The notes under the pieces were generated by a model. It searched no databases, was not told the DNA's origin, and was given only the letters and a program-made list of their open reading frames with translations. A program made the position numbers and the translations under genes. Positions 34,497-43,161 of a stretch of DNA of 64,000 bases are shown piece by piece. This DNA comes from Chryseobacterium gleum (lineage in GTDB: Bacteria > Bacteroidota > Bacteroidia > Flavobacteriales > Weeksellaceae): positions 4,171,001 through 4,235,000 of the forward strand of contig NZ_LR134289.1 of assembly GCF_900636535.1 (NCBI RefSeq), given 5' to 3'. Within the stretch, counting starts at the first letter, position 1. Each line of letters opens with the position of its first letter.

Positions 34497-35090
34497 ATGA
34501 ACATCTACTCATACCACGGGATTCGTCCCATTATAAAACCTACTGCATACATTCATCCGCAGGCAGTTATTATCGGGAATGTAGAAATAGGTGAAGAAGT
34601 ATATATTGGTCCCAATGCGGTAATCCGTGGGGACTGGGGGAAAATTATCATTAAAGATGGAGCCAATGTACAGGAAAACTGTACCCTCCACGTTTTCCCA
34701 AATATAGAAACCATATTGGAAGAATCTGCACATATCGGACATGGTGCTATCATTCATTCAGGGCATATTGGAAAAAACTGTCTGATCGGAATGAATTCTG
34801 TGGTAATGGATAAAGCTTATATCGGTGATGAAAGTATCGTTGGAGCATTGGCTTTTGTACCTGCTAATTTCAGATGTGAACCAAGAAAATTAGTGGTAGG
34901 AAGCCCTGCGAAAATTATCCGTGATGTTTCTGATGAAATGATTCACTGGAAAACAGAAGGAACTAAACTATATCAAGAGCTGGCGAGAGAAGGAAAAGAA
35001 GCTATTCTGCCTTGTGAGCCATTTACGGAATATGTACAGCAGATCCCAACTAAAGTTGTTGATTACAGTATCTGGGATGATATAAAATAA
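34497..35090 (+). CDS. paaY: PaaY-like hexapeptide-repeat (gamma carbonic anhydrase fold) protein
   Basis: A 197-residue left-handed beta-helix protein. Hexapeptide repeats run through PQAVIIGNVEIGEEVYIGPN, GDWGKIIIKDGANVQENCTLH and AHIGHGAIIHSGHIG, which contains the His residues that bind metal in this fold. It continues with LVVGSPAKIIRDVSDE. PaaY in other bacteria is a thioesterase that relieves toxic CoA esters of the pathway. Confidence 0.92.
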   Translation: MNIYSYHGIRPIIKPTAYIHPQAVIIGNVEIGEEVYIGPNAVIRGDWGKIIIKDGANVQENCTLHVFPNIETILEESAHIGHGAIIHSGHIGKNCLIGMNSVVMDKAYIGDESIVGALAFVPANFRCEPRKLVVGSPAKIIRDVSDEMIHWKTEGTKLYQELAREGKEAILPCEPFTEYVQQIPTKVVDYSIWDDIK

Positions 35091-35108
35091 TGACCATTGA
35101 AATTAAGT

Positions 35109-35936
35109 ATGATTAAAAAAATTGCACTTGCATGCAGCATAATGTTGGCGGTAGGCTGTACACTAACAGCACAGACAGTTACTACAAAACCGCTTATAAT
35201 AGGAGAAGTGAGGACGCTTAAGTCCAAAACATTAAATGAAGACAGGACTCTGAATATTTATCTTCCACAGGGATATGACAAAACAAAATCGTACCCGGTA
35301 ATCTATCTGCTGGATGGAAGTATAAACGAAGACTTTATTCACGTGACAGGATTAGTACAGTTCTTTAATCAGATGTATTCCATGCCGGAAACCATTGTGG
35401 TGGGAGTTGCTAATGTAGACAGAAAAAGGGACTTTACGTTTCATACGGATTTAAAAGATCTGCAGAAAGATTACCCTACAACAGGACATTCTGATAAGTT
35501 TATTGAATTCATGGAAAAGGAGTTAAAACCATATGTTGAAAGCCAGTTCAAAACTACAGATAAATACCTTTTCGGTCAGTCTCTGGGTGGGCTTTTGGCG
35601 ACAGAAATCCTTTTGAAAAAACCGGAAATGTTCAATAACTATTTTATTATCAGTCCAAGTTTGTGGTGGGATGACGAAAGCCTTTTAAAACAGGCTCCTC
35701 AATTACTTTCAAAATCTCCGGATACCAAAAAGTTTGTTTATGTCTCCGTAGGAAAAGGAGAACATCCGGTGATGATAAAAGATGCAGAGGCTTTCTATGA
35801 TGTTTTGGAAAAAGCAGGAAAGAAAAACTGGATATTAGAATATAAAATGATGGAAACAGACAACCATGCAACCATTCTTCACAGAAGCTTATATGAAGGA
35901 TTGGTAAAAATGTTTCCTTATCAGGAACAGAAGTAA
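35109..35936 (+). CDS. Secreted alpha/beta-hydrolase esterase (Fes/IroE-like)
   Basis: A 275-residue protein read from the ATG at 35109 (MIKKIALACSIMLAVGC); a TTG at 35097 would only extend the signal peptide. The N terminus could be a lipoprotein or ordinary signal peptide. YPVIYLLDGSINEDF, the nucleophile in FGQSLGGLLATE and a C-terminal His (DNHATI) match the putative esterase family (PF00756) found near siderophore systems. Its role within the paa operon is unclear. Confidence 0.85.
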   Translation: MIKKIALACSIMLAVGCTLTAQTVTTKPLIIGEVRTLKSKTLNEDRTLNIYLPQGYDKTKSYPVIYLLDGSINEDFIHVTGLVQFFNQMYSMPETIVVGVANVDRKRDFTFHTDLKDLQKDYPTTGHSDKFIEFMEKELKPYVESQFKTTDKYLFGQSLGGLLATEILLKKPEMFNNYFIISPSLWWDDESLLKQAPQLLSKSPDTKKFVYVSVGKGEHPVMIKDAEAFYDVLEKAGKKNWILEYKMMETDNHATILHRSLYEGLVKMFPYQEQK

Positions 35937-35947
35937 ATCAGTTTCCA

Positions 35948-36223
35948 ATGATAAGTCTTCTGAAAAAGTACTGGCTTGTAGTATTGATTGTTATAATCTT
36001 TATAAATGCTTTGGGATTTCACTTTGCAAAAGAGTCAATAGGAATTTCAGATACTTTGGAACATGCTGAGTTGGATGAGGTCATTGCTCGTCTAAAACGC
36101 AAAGACTATTTCTACACATTATTTGTTGAAGTTGTCTTTATTTTAGATTGCTGGCTGGTACTTTTTATTCCTTATCTGTTCATCAGTAATTTTATTAAAA
36201 AGAATAATCTAAGCAAAAAGTAA
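35948..36223 (+). CDS. Small membrane protein of unknown function
   Basis: A 91-residue protein with two hydrophobic helices (residues 7-23 and about 57-79) and a charged segment between them. No family was recognised. It lies 8 bp upstream of paaZ and 11 bp after the esterase gene, within the operon. Confidence 0.6.
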   Translation: MISLLKKYWLVVLIVIIFINALGFHFAKESIGISDTLEHAELDEVIARLKRKDYFYTLFVEVVFILDCWLVLFIPYLFISNFIKKNNLSKK

Positions 36224-36231
36224 AAAACTAT

Positions 36232-38727
36232 ATGGAAAAGTTAAAAAATTATATTTACGGACAATGGGTAGAAGGTACCGGAAACGGAGTCCCTTTGTAC
36301 AACGCTGTTACAGGAGAGCAGGTAGCTGTTTCCGATACTGAAGGGCTCAATTTTGAACAGGCTCTTGACTATGGAAGAACAGTAGGATACAAAAACCTTT
36401 CTTCAATGACTTTCTACGACCGTGGGGAAATGTTGAAAAAAGTGGCTCTTTACCTGTTGGAAAGAAAGAAAAAATATTACGAACTATCCTACAAAACAGG
36501 AGCTACGCACGTAGATTCATGGGTAGATATTGAAGGAGGTTTTGGAACTTTCTTCACCTATTCCGGATTGGCAAAAAGAATGCTTCCCAATACTCCGTTC
36601 TGGGTAGATGGAGATACACAAAAAATCTCTGCAAACGGGACTCATTTGGGAACCCATATTTTAACACCAAGCGAAGGCGTTTCCATACAAATTAACGCAT
36701 ATAACTTTCCGGTGTGGGGAATGCTGGAAAAGCTTTCCACTTCCTTACTGGCAGGTGTTCCTTCCATTGTAAAGCCATCTCCTTTCGGATCTTATCTTAC
36801 CAATGCGGTGTTCCAGGATATGATTGAAAGTGGAGTATTGCCTGAAGGTGCTGTTCAGTTAGTGTGCGGAGAGCCAGGAAATATTTTAGATTATGTACAG
36901 GATGGAGATTCTGTATTGTTTACAGGTTCTGCCCATACAGGAAGAAAGTTAAAATCGCTTCCTTCTATCGCAGGAAATGCCGTTCGTTTCAATATGGAAG
37001 CAGATTCATTGAACTGTTCTATCTTAGGATTGGAAGCAAAACCGGGAACTCCTGAATTCGATCTTTTCATCAAAGAAGTAAGAAACGAAATGACCACAAA
37101 AGCTGGTCAGAAATGTACTGCAATCAGAAGAATTATCGTTCCTGAGCACTTAATTGGTGATGTTCAGAATGCTTTGTCTAAAGCTTTGGATCAGACAAAA
37201 ATCGGAAACCCTTTAAGCAGAGAAACCAGAATGGGATCTTTGGTAGGAAGACAGCAGTACGAAGAAGTTCTGAGAAAAGTAAACTTATTAAAATCAGAAA
37301 CGGAACTGGTCTATGACGGAAAACACGAACTGGTAGATGCGAACTATGAAAACGGAGCATTTATGAGCCCTAAACTATTCCTGAATGACAAGCCTTTCGA
37401 AAAAAATATCTCTCACGATGTAGAAGCTTTCGGGCCTGTATCTACATTAATGCCTTACAGAGATGCTGAGGAGGCGGCTGCACTGGCAAAAAGAGGAAAA
37501 GGAAGTTTGGTAGGATCTATTGTTTCTCAAGATGAGAACTTCATCGCTGAAACTTCATGGAAAATGGCTTCCCAGCACGGAAGAATCTTTGTATTGAACA
37601 GAGATAACGCCAAGGAAAGTACCGGCCACGGTTCTCCACTTCCGACATTGATGCACGGAGGTCCTGGTAGAGCAGGCGGCGGTGAGGAAATGGGTGGATT
37701 GAGCGGCCTTCATTTCTTCCTGCAGAAAACAGCTATCCAGGGATCACCGGATGTACTGAAAGCTATTACCAAAATCTACCAGCAGGGAGCAGAGAAAAAA
37801 TTCTCAGACAAACATCCTTTCCAGAAATATTTTGAGGAAGTGGAAGTAGGAGACTCTTTAGAAACTGCAGGTAGAACCGTTACAGAGGCAGATATCGTAA
37901 ACTTCTCCAATGTTTCCTGGGATCACTTCTATGCGCATACGGATGCTACAAGTTTAACAGGTACTATCTTCGATAAAACCGTAGCTCACGGATATTTCAT
38001 TCTTTCAGCTGCTGCAGGATTATTTGTTTCAGGCAAAAAAGGACCTGTTATTGCTAATTACGGATTGGAAGACTGCAGCTTCTTCAAACCGGTATACGCA
38101 GGAGATACCATTACGGTTTATTTAACAGCTAAAGAAAAAATAAACAGAGGAGTCAAGGGTAGAAATATTCCTTCCGGTGTTGTAAAATGGCTGGTAGAAG
38201 TAGTGAACCAAAGAGATGAGGTGGTTTGCGTGGCAACAATCCTGACATTGGTTGCTAAGCAATCTCCTTTCATTGATCTGAATGTGAAGAATGTTCACAA
38301 AATACTGAGCGGATTAACAGAAAGCACTCCTGCGCTTTGGGGAAAAATGTCTCCTCAGCAGATGATTGAACATTTGGAAAAAGCAGTATTGGTAAGCTTT
38401 GGAGAACCTGAAGCAGAAAAATGTTTCACTCCCGAAGAAAATATTGAAAAATGGCAGGACTCGCTTTATAATCACAGAGCGATGCCAAAAGAATTCACAG
38501 CTCCTTTCCTTCCGCAGGATGGTTCACTTCCTGAGCCTGTCCACAAAAACCTGGAAGCAGCAAAGCAGTCATTCATGGATAATCTGAAGAAATTTGTGAT
38601 CTATTACAAAGAGAATCCACAGGCAGAACACATGAATTATGTATTTGGAAAGCTGAATAAAGAAATGTGGGAACTGATGCACAGAAAGCATTTTACTCAC
38701 CACTTCCAGCAGTTTGGATTGATTTAG
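36232..38727 (+). CDS. paaZ: Bifunctional oxepin-CoA hydrolase / semialdehyde dehydrogenase PaaZ with extra C-terminal domain
   Basis: An 831-residue protein, against about 680 for E. coli PaaZ. Residues 1-530 form the aldehyde dehydrogenase domain with catalytic Glu in NMEADS (about 256) and Cys in AGQKCTAIRR (about 295). Residues 535-675 form the MaoC hotdog hydratase that opens the oxepin ring, with Asp and His in SWDHFYAHTD (about 564 and 569). Residues 676-831 are an extra domain: SPQQMIEHLEKAV, then a C-terminal NYVFGKLNKEMWELMHRKHFTHHFQQFG. Its H-x-x-H-H and layout resemble DUF1569/DinB-like four-helix proteins. It is the last gene of the operon, followed by a strong terminator. Confidence 0.93.
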   Translation: MEKLKNYIYGQWVEGTGNGVPLYNAVTGEQVAVSDTEGLNFEQALDYGRTVGYKNLSSMTFYDRGEMLKKVALYLLERKKKYYELSYKTGATHVDSWVDIEGGFGTFFTYSGLAKRMLPNTPFWVDGDTQKISANGTHLGTHILTPSEGVSIQINAYNFPVWGMLEKLSTSLLAGVPSIVKPSPFGSYLTNAVFQDMIESGVLPEGAVQLVCGEPGNILDYVQDGDSVLFTGSAHTGRKLKSLPSIAGNAVRFNMEADSLNCSILGLEAKPGTPEFDLFIKEVRNEMTTKAGQKCTAIRRIIVPEHLIGDVQNALSKALDQTKIGNPLSRETRMGSLVGRQQYEEVLRKVNLLKSETELVYDGKHELVDANYENGAFMSPKLFLNDKPFEKNISHDVEAFGPVSTLMPYRDAEEAAALAKRGKGSLVGSIVSQDENFIAETSWKMASQHGRIFVLNRDNAKESTGHGSPLPTLMHGGPGRAGGGEEMGGLSGLHFFLQKTAIQGSPDVLKAITKIYQQGAEKKFSDKHPFQKYFEEVEVGDSLETAGRTVTEADIVNFSNVSWDHFYAHTDATSLTGTIFDKTVAHGYFILSAAAGLFVSGKKGPVIANYGLEDCSFFKPVYAGDTITVYLTAKEKINRGVKGRNIPSGVVKWLVEVVNQRDEVVCVATILTLVAKQSPFIDLNVKNVHKILSGLTESTPALWGKMSPQQMIEHLEKAVLVSFGEPEAEKCFTPEENIEKWQDSLYNHRAMPKEFTAPFLPQDGSLPEPVHKNLEAAKQSFMDNLKKFVIYYKENPQAEHMNYVFGKLNKEMWELMHRKHFTHHFQQFGLI

Positions 38728-38746
38728 TTACATCTGATTATAAAAT

Positions 38747-38780
38747 AAAAAACAGCAGTTTAAGTAAACTGCTGTTTTTT
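38747..38780 (+). terminator. Terminator of the paa operon
   Basis: AAAAAACAGCAGTTTA / TAAACTGCTGTTTTTT, a 16-bp stem with a 2-nt loop and T-run, ending about 50 bp after the paaZ stop. Confidence 0.9.
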
Positions 38781-38790
38781 ATGTAATTAA

Positions 38791-38839
38791 ATATCAAATA
38801 TCAAATATCAAATATCAAATATCAAATATCAAATATGAA
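38791..38839. repeat. ATATCAA heptamer tandem repeat
   Basis: Six exact tandem copies of ATATCAA (38791-38832) and a seventh with one change (ATATGAA). It ends 4 bp before the stop of the convergent C1q-like gene. The unit is out of frame with any gene. Confidence 0.9.
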
Positions 38840-38843
38840 TCGA

Positions 38844-39755
38844 TTACTGTTCAACTATTGTAAGTGAATTATAGGCTCCGTTTCCTGAAGTATCAAACTG
38901 ACTGATTGTGCCATCAAATGCTACGGTAATCCAGGTAAAAGGTCTTAATTTGTCCCCTTTATTTAAATATACACTTACGGTACAGGCAGACCCTACGGGT
39001 ACAGCATTGGGACTTGCACCTGTATCAGAAGAATATCCATTATTTGTCTTTATCCTTTGTGTGATTGTGCCACTCGGATTTCTCACTTCCCAGATTGCTT
39101 CAGTTTGATTGTTAGATCCTGTATTTACCTGGCTTGATTGTAATGCGAAAGTAAAAGTTGCAAAATAGACACCATCACGCGGAGCCACAAATTCACCGGT
39201 AGCCGGATTGAAATTTGAGGTAGGAACCCCGGAATCCGAGTCTAATTTCTCAGTCCAGTTAGTTAAATAAGAAGATCTTCTTTGAACAATGCCGGATTTA
39301 GTTCCTATTTCTGAAGGCGTAACACTTTCAAATACATAAGTATCCTGAGTTGTTTTGCTTGCCATTACAATGATACGCGGTTTCCCTTTAGGAAAAAAGC
39401 TCACCCAGTTTGAACCGTCGGAAAACTCCAGATAGCCTTTCACACCAATCGCAGGGCTTGCTACATAGCGTAATGCACCTGCACCCGCTTGGGCTGCTGT
39501 TTTAGTAGTATTTCCGATAGCTACAGAACCATTTACATTGCTGCGCAGATCCAGTGCTACTTTTGGATTAGTAACTAATGTGCCTATTTTTCCGGAATTA
39601 TCAATGATAATGTTACCTGCATCTGTCTTAACTTCCACAGGGTTGGTTGGATTGGATAATCCTATTCCTATTTGAGCATTGATATAGTTTATGTTGAATG
39701 ATAAAGCAATAAAAATACTAATCAATCTTTTTATTTTATTCTTTGATTTCATCAT
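38844..39755 (-). CDS. Secreted protein with C1q-like C-terminal domain (paralogue 3)
   Basis: A 303-residue protein with a signal peptide (INAQ cleavage). The N-terminal part has IGIGLSNPTNPVEVKT and the NPKVALDLRSNVNGSVAIGN repeat, the 'N-P-x-x-x-L-D' stalk motif of Bacteroidota surface proteins. The C-terminal 140 residues, FNPATGEFVAPRDGVYFATFTF to the end (YNSLTIVEQ), match the C1q/TNF-like jelly roll, which trimerises. It is the third of three tandem paralogues spaced by 9-10 bp. Confidence 0.75.
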   Translation of the reverse strand: MMKSKNKIKRLISIFIALSFNINYINAQIGIGLSNPTNPVEVKTDAGNIIIDNSGKIGTLVTNPKVALDLRSNVNGSVAIGNTTKTAAQAGAGALRYVASPAIGVKGYLEFSDGSNWVSFFPKGKPRIIVMASKTTQDTYVFESVTPSEIGTKSGIVQRRSSYLTNWTEKLDSDSGVPTSNFNPATGEFVAPRDGVYFATFTFALQSSQVNTGSNNQTEAIWEVRNPSGTITQRIKTNNGYSSDTGASPNAVPVGSACTVSVYLNKGDKLRPFTWITVAFDGTISQFDTSGNGAYNSLTIVEQ

Positions 39756-39764
39756 TATATATTA

Positions 39765-40610
39765 TTACAATTCACTGATACTTAAATTATTCAATTTGCT
39801 GTCATTGAGAATGCTTCTCGCACTGCCTATATTATGCTTCACGGTGAATTTTATGGTATCATCTTTTTTAAGATTGAAAATAGCATTACAATTACCGCTT
39901 ATAAAATTACTTACTGCACCGGCCTGAAAAGCAGGATAAGAGTTTACTGTTTTAAATACAGGAATATTATTGATGCTTTGGCTGCTTTCTATTGCGGTTT
40001 CTATAAAGGTATTTTTAGGGATATTTCCGTTAGCCAGAGTAATATTGAAAGAAACAAGATAAAAACCATCACGCGGAGCTTTAAAAAGCCCGGTAATCGG
40101 ATCAAAATCTCCACCTCCTGCACCTAGGTCCACTGTTTCTGTCCAGCCTGTAATGGTTGTCGTCGTTCCACTGGGAATACTTTGTGCAGAACTGTTACTT
40201 GCATTTACAAGTGCTTTGGTAGGAGGAGTAAGGGGCAAAGCTATCCATTGCTCACCATCAGAATATTCCAGATATCCGCCGGTGTTGTAACGTATTGCTC
40301 CTCCGCCAGCTGAAGAAGGGCTCTGTGTATTGCTACCCAAACCAATAATTCTTTGATCACTTGAAGATCTGAGATCAACCCTGGTAACCGGATTTAAAAC
40401 TCCAACCCCTATCTGACCTTCTGATGTAATGACAACATCATTGGATATTTTTGTCGCATCAGGGGAAGAACCGTTATCTTTTCCGGCATCTATATGCAAG
40501 GGTTGTGCAGGATCAGGGGTGAAAAAACCAACCTGAGCAGTTGTTTTAATGGCGAAAAGAAATAAAAGAGAAGAAAATAGTTTATAAGTTATATTGATTT
40601 TCTTTTTCAT
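39765..40610 (-). CDS. Secreted protein with C1q-like C-terminal domain (paralogue 2)
   Basis: A 281-residue protein with a signal peptide (KTTAQ). The N-terminal stalk reads DPAQPLHIDAGKDNGSSPDA and LNPVTRVDLRSSSDQRIIGLG. The C1q-like region starts at FDPITGLFKAPRDGFYLVSF and ends LNNLSISEL. It resembles its two neighbours along the whole length; the regions between the motifs have diverged strongly. Ligand and function are unknown. Confidence 0.75.
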   Translation of the reverse strand: MKKKINITYKLFSSLLFLFAIKTTAQVGFFTPDPAQPLHIDAGKDNGSSPDATKISNDVVITSEGQIGVGVLNPVTRVDLRSSSDQRIIGLGSNTQSPSSAGGGAIRYNTGGYLEYSDGEQWIALPLTPPTKALVNASNSSAQSIPSGTTTTITGWTETVDLGAGGGDFDPITGLFKAPRDGFYLVSFNITLANGNIPKNTFIETAIESSQSINNIPVFKTVNSYPAFQAGAVSNFISGNCNAIFNLKKDDTIKFTVKHNIGSARSILNDSKLNNLSISEL

Positions 40611-40620
40611 GATCTATATC

Positions 40621-41514
40621 TTAATGTTCTATTATAGTTAGATTGTTAAATCCATCATCCGGATTGGCAGGATCTGAAGAATTACTTGTAACTCTGAGTG
40701 GAATAGCACCTGAAGTAAGGTTCTGATACAATCTCGCACTTACCTTAGTACCTGCAGTTAAAGTAAGGGTAACAGTACTTGATCCTCCAGCCTGTGTTGA
40801 ACGTGTAGCATTTGCATCATCAGCTGTACCAGTCATAGATTGGCCAAAAGTTTTATATACGCTGGCAAGAACAATACCTGTAGCGGGATTATAAAACTGG
40901 GATTCAACTCTGGAACCATCATTAATAACTGCACCTGTGAAATTGAATGTTAACAGAAAGGTATAAGTTCCGTTTCGGGGAGCTGTAAATTCACCGGTGC
41001 TGGGATCAAAGCTATTGCTCATATCACGAACTTCACTCCAGTTAGTGATAGTTGTGGGAGTGGCTGTTGGTATCGACTGGCTTACTATTTTACGGACCAC
41101 AACAACTGCTTTTTGAGGGGCAAGATAAACCTTGTTCCATACTGCACCATCAGATACCTGAATTTTAGCTCCTACAGGTATATTGTTTACATCATACCGT
41201 GTAGCACCCGCACCTGCTGCCACTGCCGACATGCTGGTCGTCCCTAAACCAAGTGAATTTTCACTTCCTGCTGATCTCATATCCAACTGAACCAGAGGAT
41301 TAAGAACTCCTGCTCCAATAAAACCTGTTGTTTTATTTATAATAACATCATTAGAAAGCTGTGCTGATGTCGGTACACCTGAAGCGGGATTGTCTTTAGC
41401 ACCATCTACATGTAAACTTCCTAAAGGGTTATTTGTTCCTATACCTATTTGTGCATTAAATACATAGGTAAAGAAACAAAAAGGAAGTATTAATAATTTG
41501 TGTTTTTTAATCAT
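40621..41514 (-). CDS. Secreted protein with C1q-like C-terminal domain (paralogue 1)
   Basis: A 297-residue protein, first of the three-gene unit. It has a signal peptide (FFTYVFNAQ) and then IGIGTNNPLGSLHVDGAKDN, typical of the repeated head/stalk motif of many flavobacterial secreted proteins. The C1q-like domain starts at FDPSTGEFTAPRNGTYTFLL and ends FNNLTIIEH. No T9SS sorting tail is visible, so it is likely secreted or surface-bound by another route. The 569-bp upstream gap should hold its promoter, but no consensus box was found on the minus strand. Confidence 0.75.
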   Translation of the reverse strand: MIKKHKLLILPFCFFTYVFNAQIGIGTNNPLGSLHVDGAKDNPASGVPTSAQLSNDVIINKTTGFIGAGVLNPLVQLDMRSAGSENSLGLGTTSMSAVAAGAGATRYDVNNIPVGAKIQVSDGAVWNKVYLAPQKAVVVVRKIVSQSIPTATPTTITNWSEVRDMSNSFDPSTGEFTAPRNGTYTFLLTFNFTGAVINDGSRVESQFYNPATGIVLASVYKTFGQSMTGTADDANATRSTQAGGSSTVTLTLTAGTKVSARLYQNLTSGAIPLRVTSNSSDPANPDDGFNNLTIIEH

Positions 41515-42083
41515 ATTTTAATTAGAATTTTAGGCTATAAATACAATGTAGTAAGTCATTATTTTTAAAGAGCAATGACATTCTAAAAATGAGTTTGGAA
41601 TTTAAAAAGTAAACAATGTCTTAGGGAAATTGACAATTAATGTCATAATGATCAGAAAACTGCTGGTTCTTAAGTTTTTGCTTTTGAAGGATTTGCAAAA
41701 ATTAGAATTTCTCAATTTTCAACCAAATAATTGGCTACAGATCAAATTTGAAAAAAATCACTTTCATAACAATAGTTTAATTTCTCATCATTAATGTGTT
41801 TTTAGAATTTTCGATAATAATAGATGTGCGCAACCAAAGTGTTTAAATTTTTGTCAAAAGTGAAAATTTTTAAAATACTTACAAAAAATAGTGTTAAGAT
41901 ATACATCGATAGACTGATAGATTTTTTTCTACGATGACTAAATATGAGATGATTTATTATTGAAAATGTAGGGAACTGCTTTTAATCAGTTTATTATGTA
42001 GGTTTCCGGATGAAAATTATTAACTTTAATAAGCGCATTCCGAAAAGCATGTAGAGTAGGAGAAAACATCAAAACTGATTATT
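41515..42083. other. 569-bp AT-rich intergenic region
   Basis: Divergent region between the C1q-like operon (minus) and the six-cysteine peptide gene (plus). I see no reading frame with coding character. TAACTTTA at about 42021 is a near match to the -7 box for the peptide gene. ATGACATT and ATGTCAT words about 70 bp apart are inverted but too weak to call. Confidence 0.5.
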
Positions 42084-42245
42084 ATGAAAAATTTTAAAAA
42101 ACTTTCAAGACATGAGTTGAGATCACTTAAAGGAGCCGGACCAAACTGGTCTTGTACCCTTAATCCTTGTCCTCCAGGCACCTGCTGCCTTCCGGGAAGA
42201 TGGCCGGATATTGCCAGAGCATGTTATATATGTGCTGATTCTTAG
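42084..42245 (+). CDS. GG-type-leader six-cysteine peptide precursor (bacteriocin-like)
   Basis: A 53-residue reading frame. The leader MKNFKKLSRHELRSLKGAG has the L-S-x-x-E-L-x-x-L-x-G pattern, with G-A in place of the double glycine. Six Cys at 24, 29, 34, 35, 47 and 50 give C-X4-C-X4-CC-X11-C-X2-C. C29-P30-P31 and C34-C35 are at the same residue numbers as in the peptide at 18723-18875. It is followed by its own terminator and is monocistronic. It is probably exported by a C39-ABC/HlyD system such as the one partly seen at the end of this window. Confidence 0.8.
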   Translation: MKNFKKLSRHELRSLKGAGPNWSCTLNPCPPGTCCLPGRWPDIARACYICADS

Positions 42246-42268
42246 ATTTTATAATTTCAAACAATACA

Positions 42269-42300
42269 AAAAGCTGCAATTCCATGAGTTTGCAGCTTTT
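42269..42300 (+). terminator. Terminator of peptide gene
   Basis: AAAAGCTGCAA / TTGCAGCTTTT with a 10-nt loop, 24 bp after the stop. Confidence 0.8.
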
Positions 42301-42383
42301 CTTATAATCTTTTGTTAAAAATTCTTTTGAGTTTGATGCCGTGAAATTTATTCATTATTTTCAGACTTAAAATCAATTCAATA

Positions 42384-43115
42384 ATGAACGAAAGCTGGAT
42401 GCAAAAATGGGAAGAAGTAAAAGAAATTCTCACATCTCCTGTAGATATTGATACTTATTTTACTTCAGAGGTGATTATGGGACAGAGTATGGAAGCCATG
42501 GAAATTGGAAAAGTTTCCCTGCCTTCAGGAAAAGTAATCGTGAGGGATCCGCTGGTATATCTGAATGTAGGCGAGAAACCTTATTTTGTGGAAGTTCCCA
42601 AAGGAGACTTTCCCGTAACGGTTGCCGTAGCAAAATTAGAAGGATGGGGAGACCGGTATGCTGCAGTGAAAGTAGAATTTACAAAAGAAAAACCTGTACT
42701 TTACCAGGAAGCATTGATTGGAATCGAAAATCTTGAAGGTGTCAATGAAGAGGAGTATTTCGGTTTTGCAGTAGATGCAGGATTAGGCTGTATCACGGAT
42801 CCTGAGGTAGTGCCTTTTGTTGAGAAGTTTCTTTCAGAATTGAATGTTGATAATATTTACGATGATTATTTTGCAGAACTCTTTGCTGAAAGCTACAAAG
42901 AAAACCCTAAAAATCAAAGAGATCTTGGTGACTGGATCAACTGGAAGGTTCCCAATACCGAATATCATATTCCCTTCTTTGCAAGCGGTTTAGGAGATGG
43001 CCTGTACCCTGTTTACTTTGCTTATGATGCTCAGGGAAAAATATCAGGACTTTATATTCACTTTATTGATATTGAACTTATGCTATCCGAAGAAGAGGAA
43101 GAAGACAATGATTAG
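42384..43115 (+). CDS. DUF4241-like protein
   Basis: A 243-residue cytoplasmic protein, acidic at the C terminus (SEEEEEDND). The order of motifs, GKVSLPSGKVIVRDPLVYL, then FVEVPKGDFPVTVAV, GFAVDAGLGCITD and FASGLGDGLYPVYFAYDAQG, matches the DUF4241 family (PF14025). Its function is not established; members occur in polymorphic-toxin/immunity-type neighbourhoods. No toxin gene is adjacent here. Confidence 0.7.
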   Translation: MNESWMQKWEEVKEILTSPVDIDTYFTSEVIMGQSMEAMEIGKVSLPSGKVIVRDPLVYLNVGEKPYFVEVPKGDFPVTVAVAKLEGWGDRYAAVKVEFTKEKPVLYQEALIGIENLEGVNEEEYFGFAVDAGLGCITDPEVVPFVEKFLSELNVDNIYDDYFAELFAESYKENPKNQRDLGDWINWKVPNTEYHIPFFASGLGDGLYPVYFAYDAQGKISGLYIHFIDIELMLSEEEEEDND

Positions 43116-43161
43116 GATTCTGAACAGCCGGATAATTTTATATTTTTAAAGCAATAATCTT

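Noticed and set aside
38908..39108. Antisense frames inside the C1q-like genes and clpB
   Set aside because: Short, without recognisable domains or start context, and fully covered by well-supported genes.
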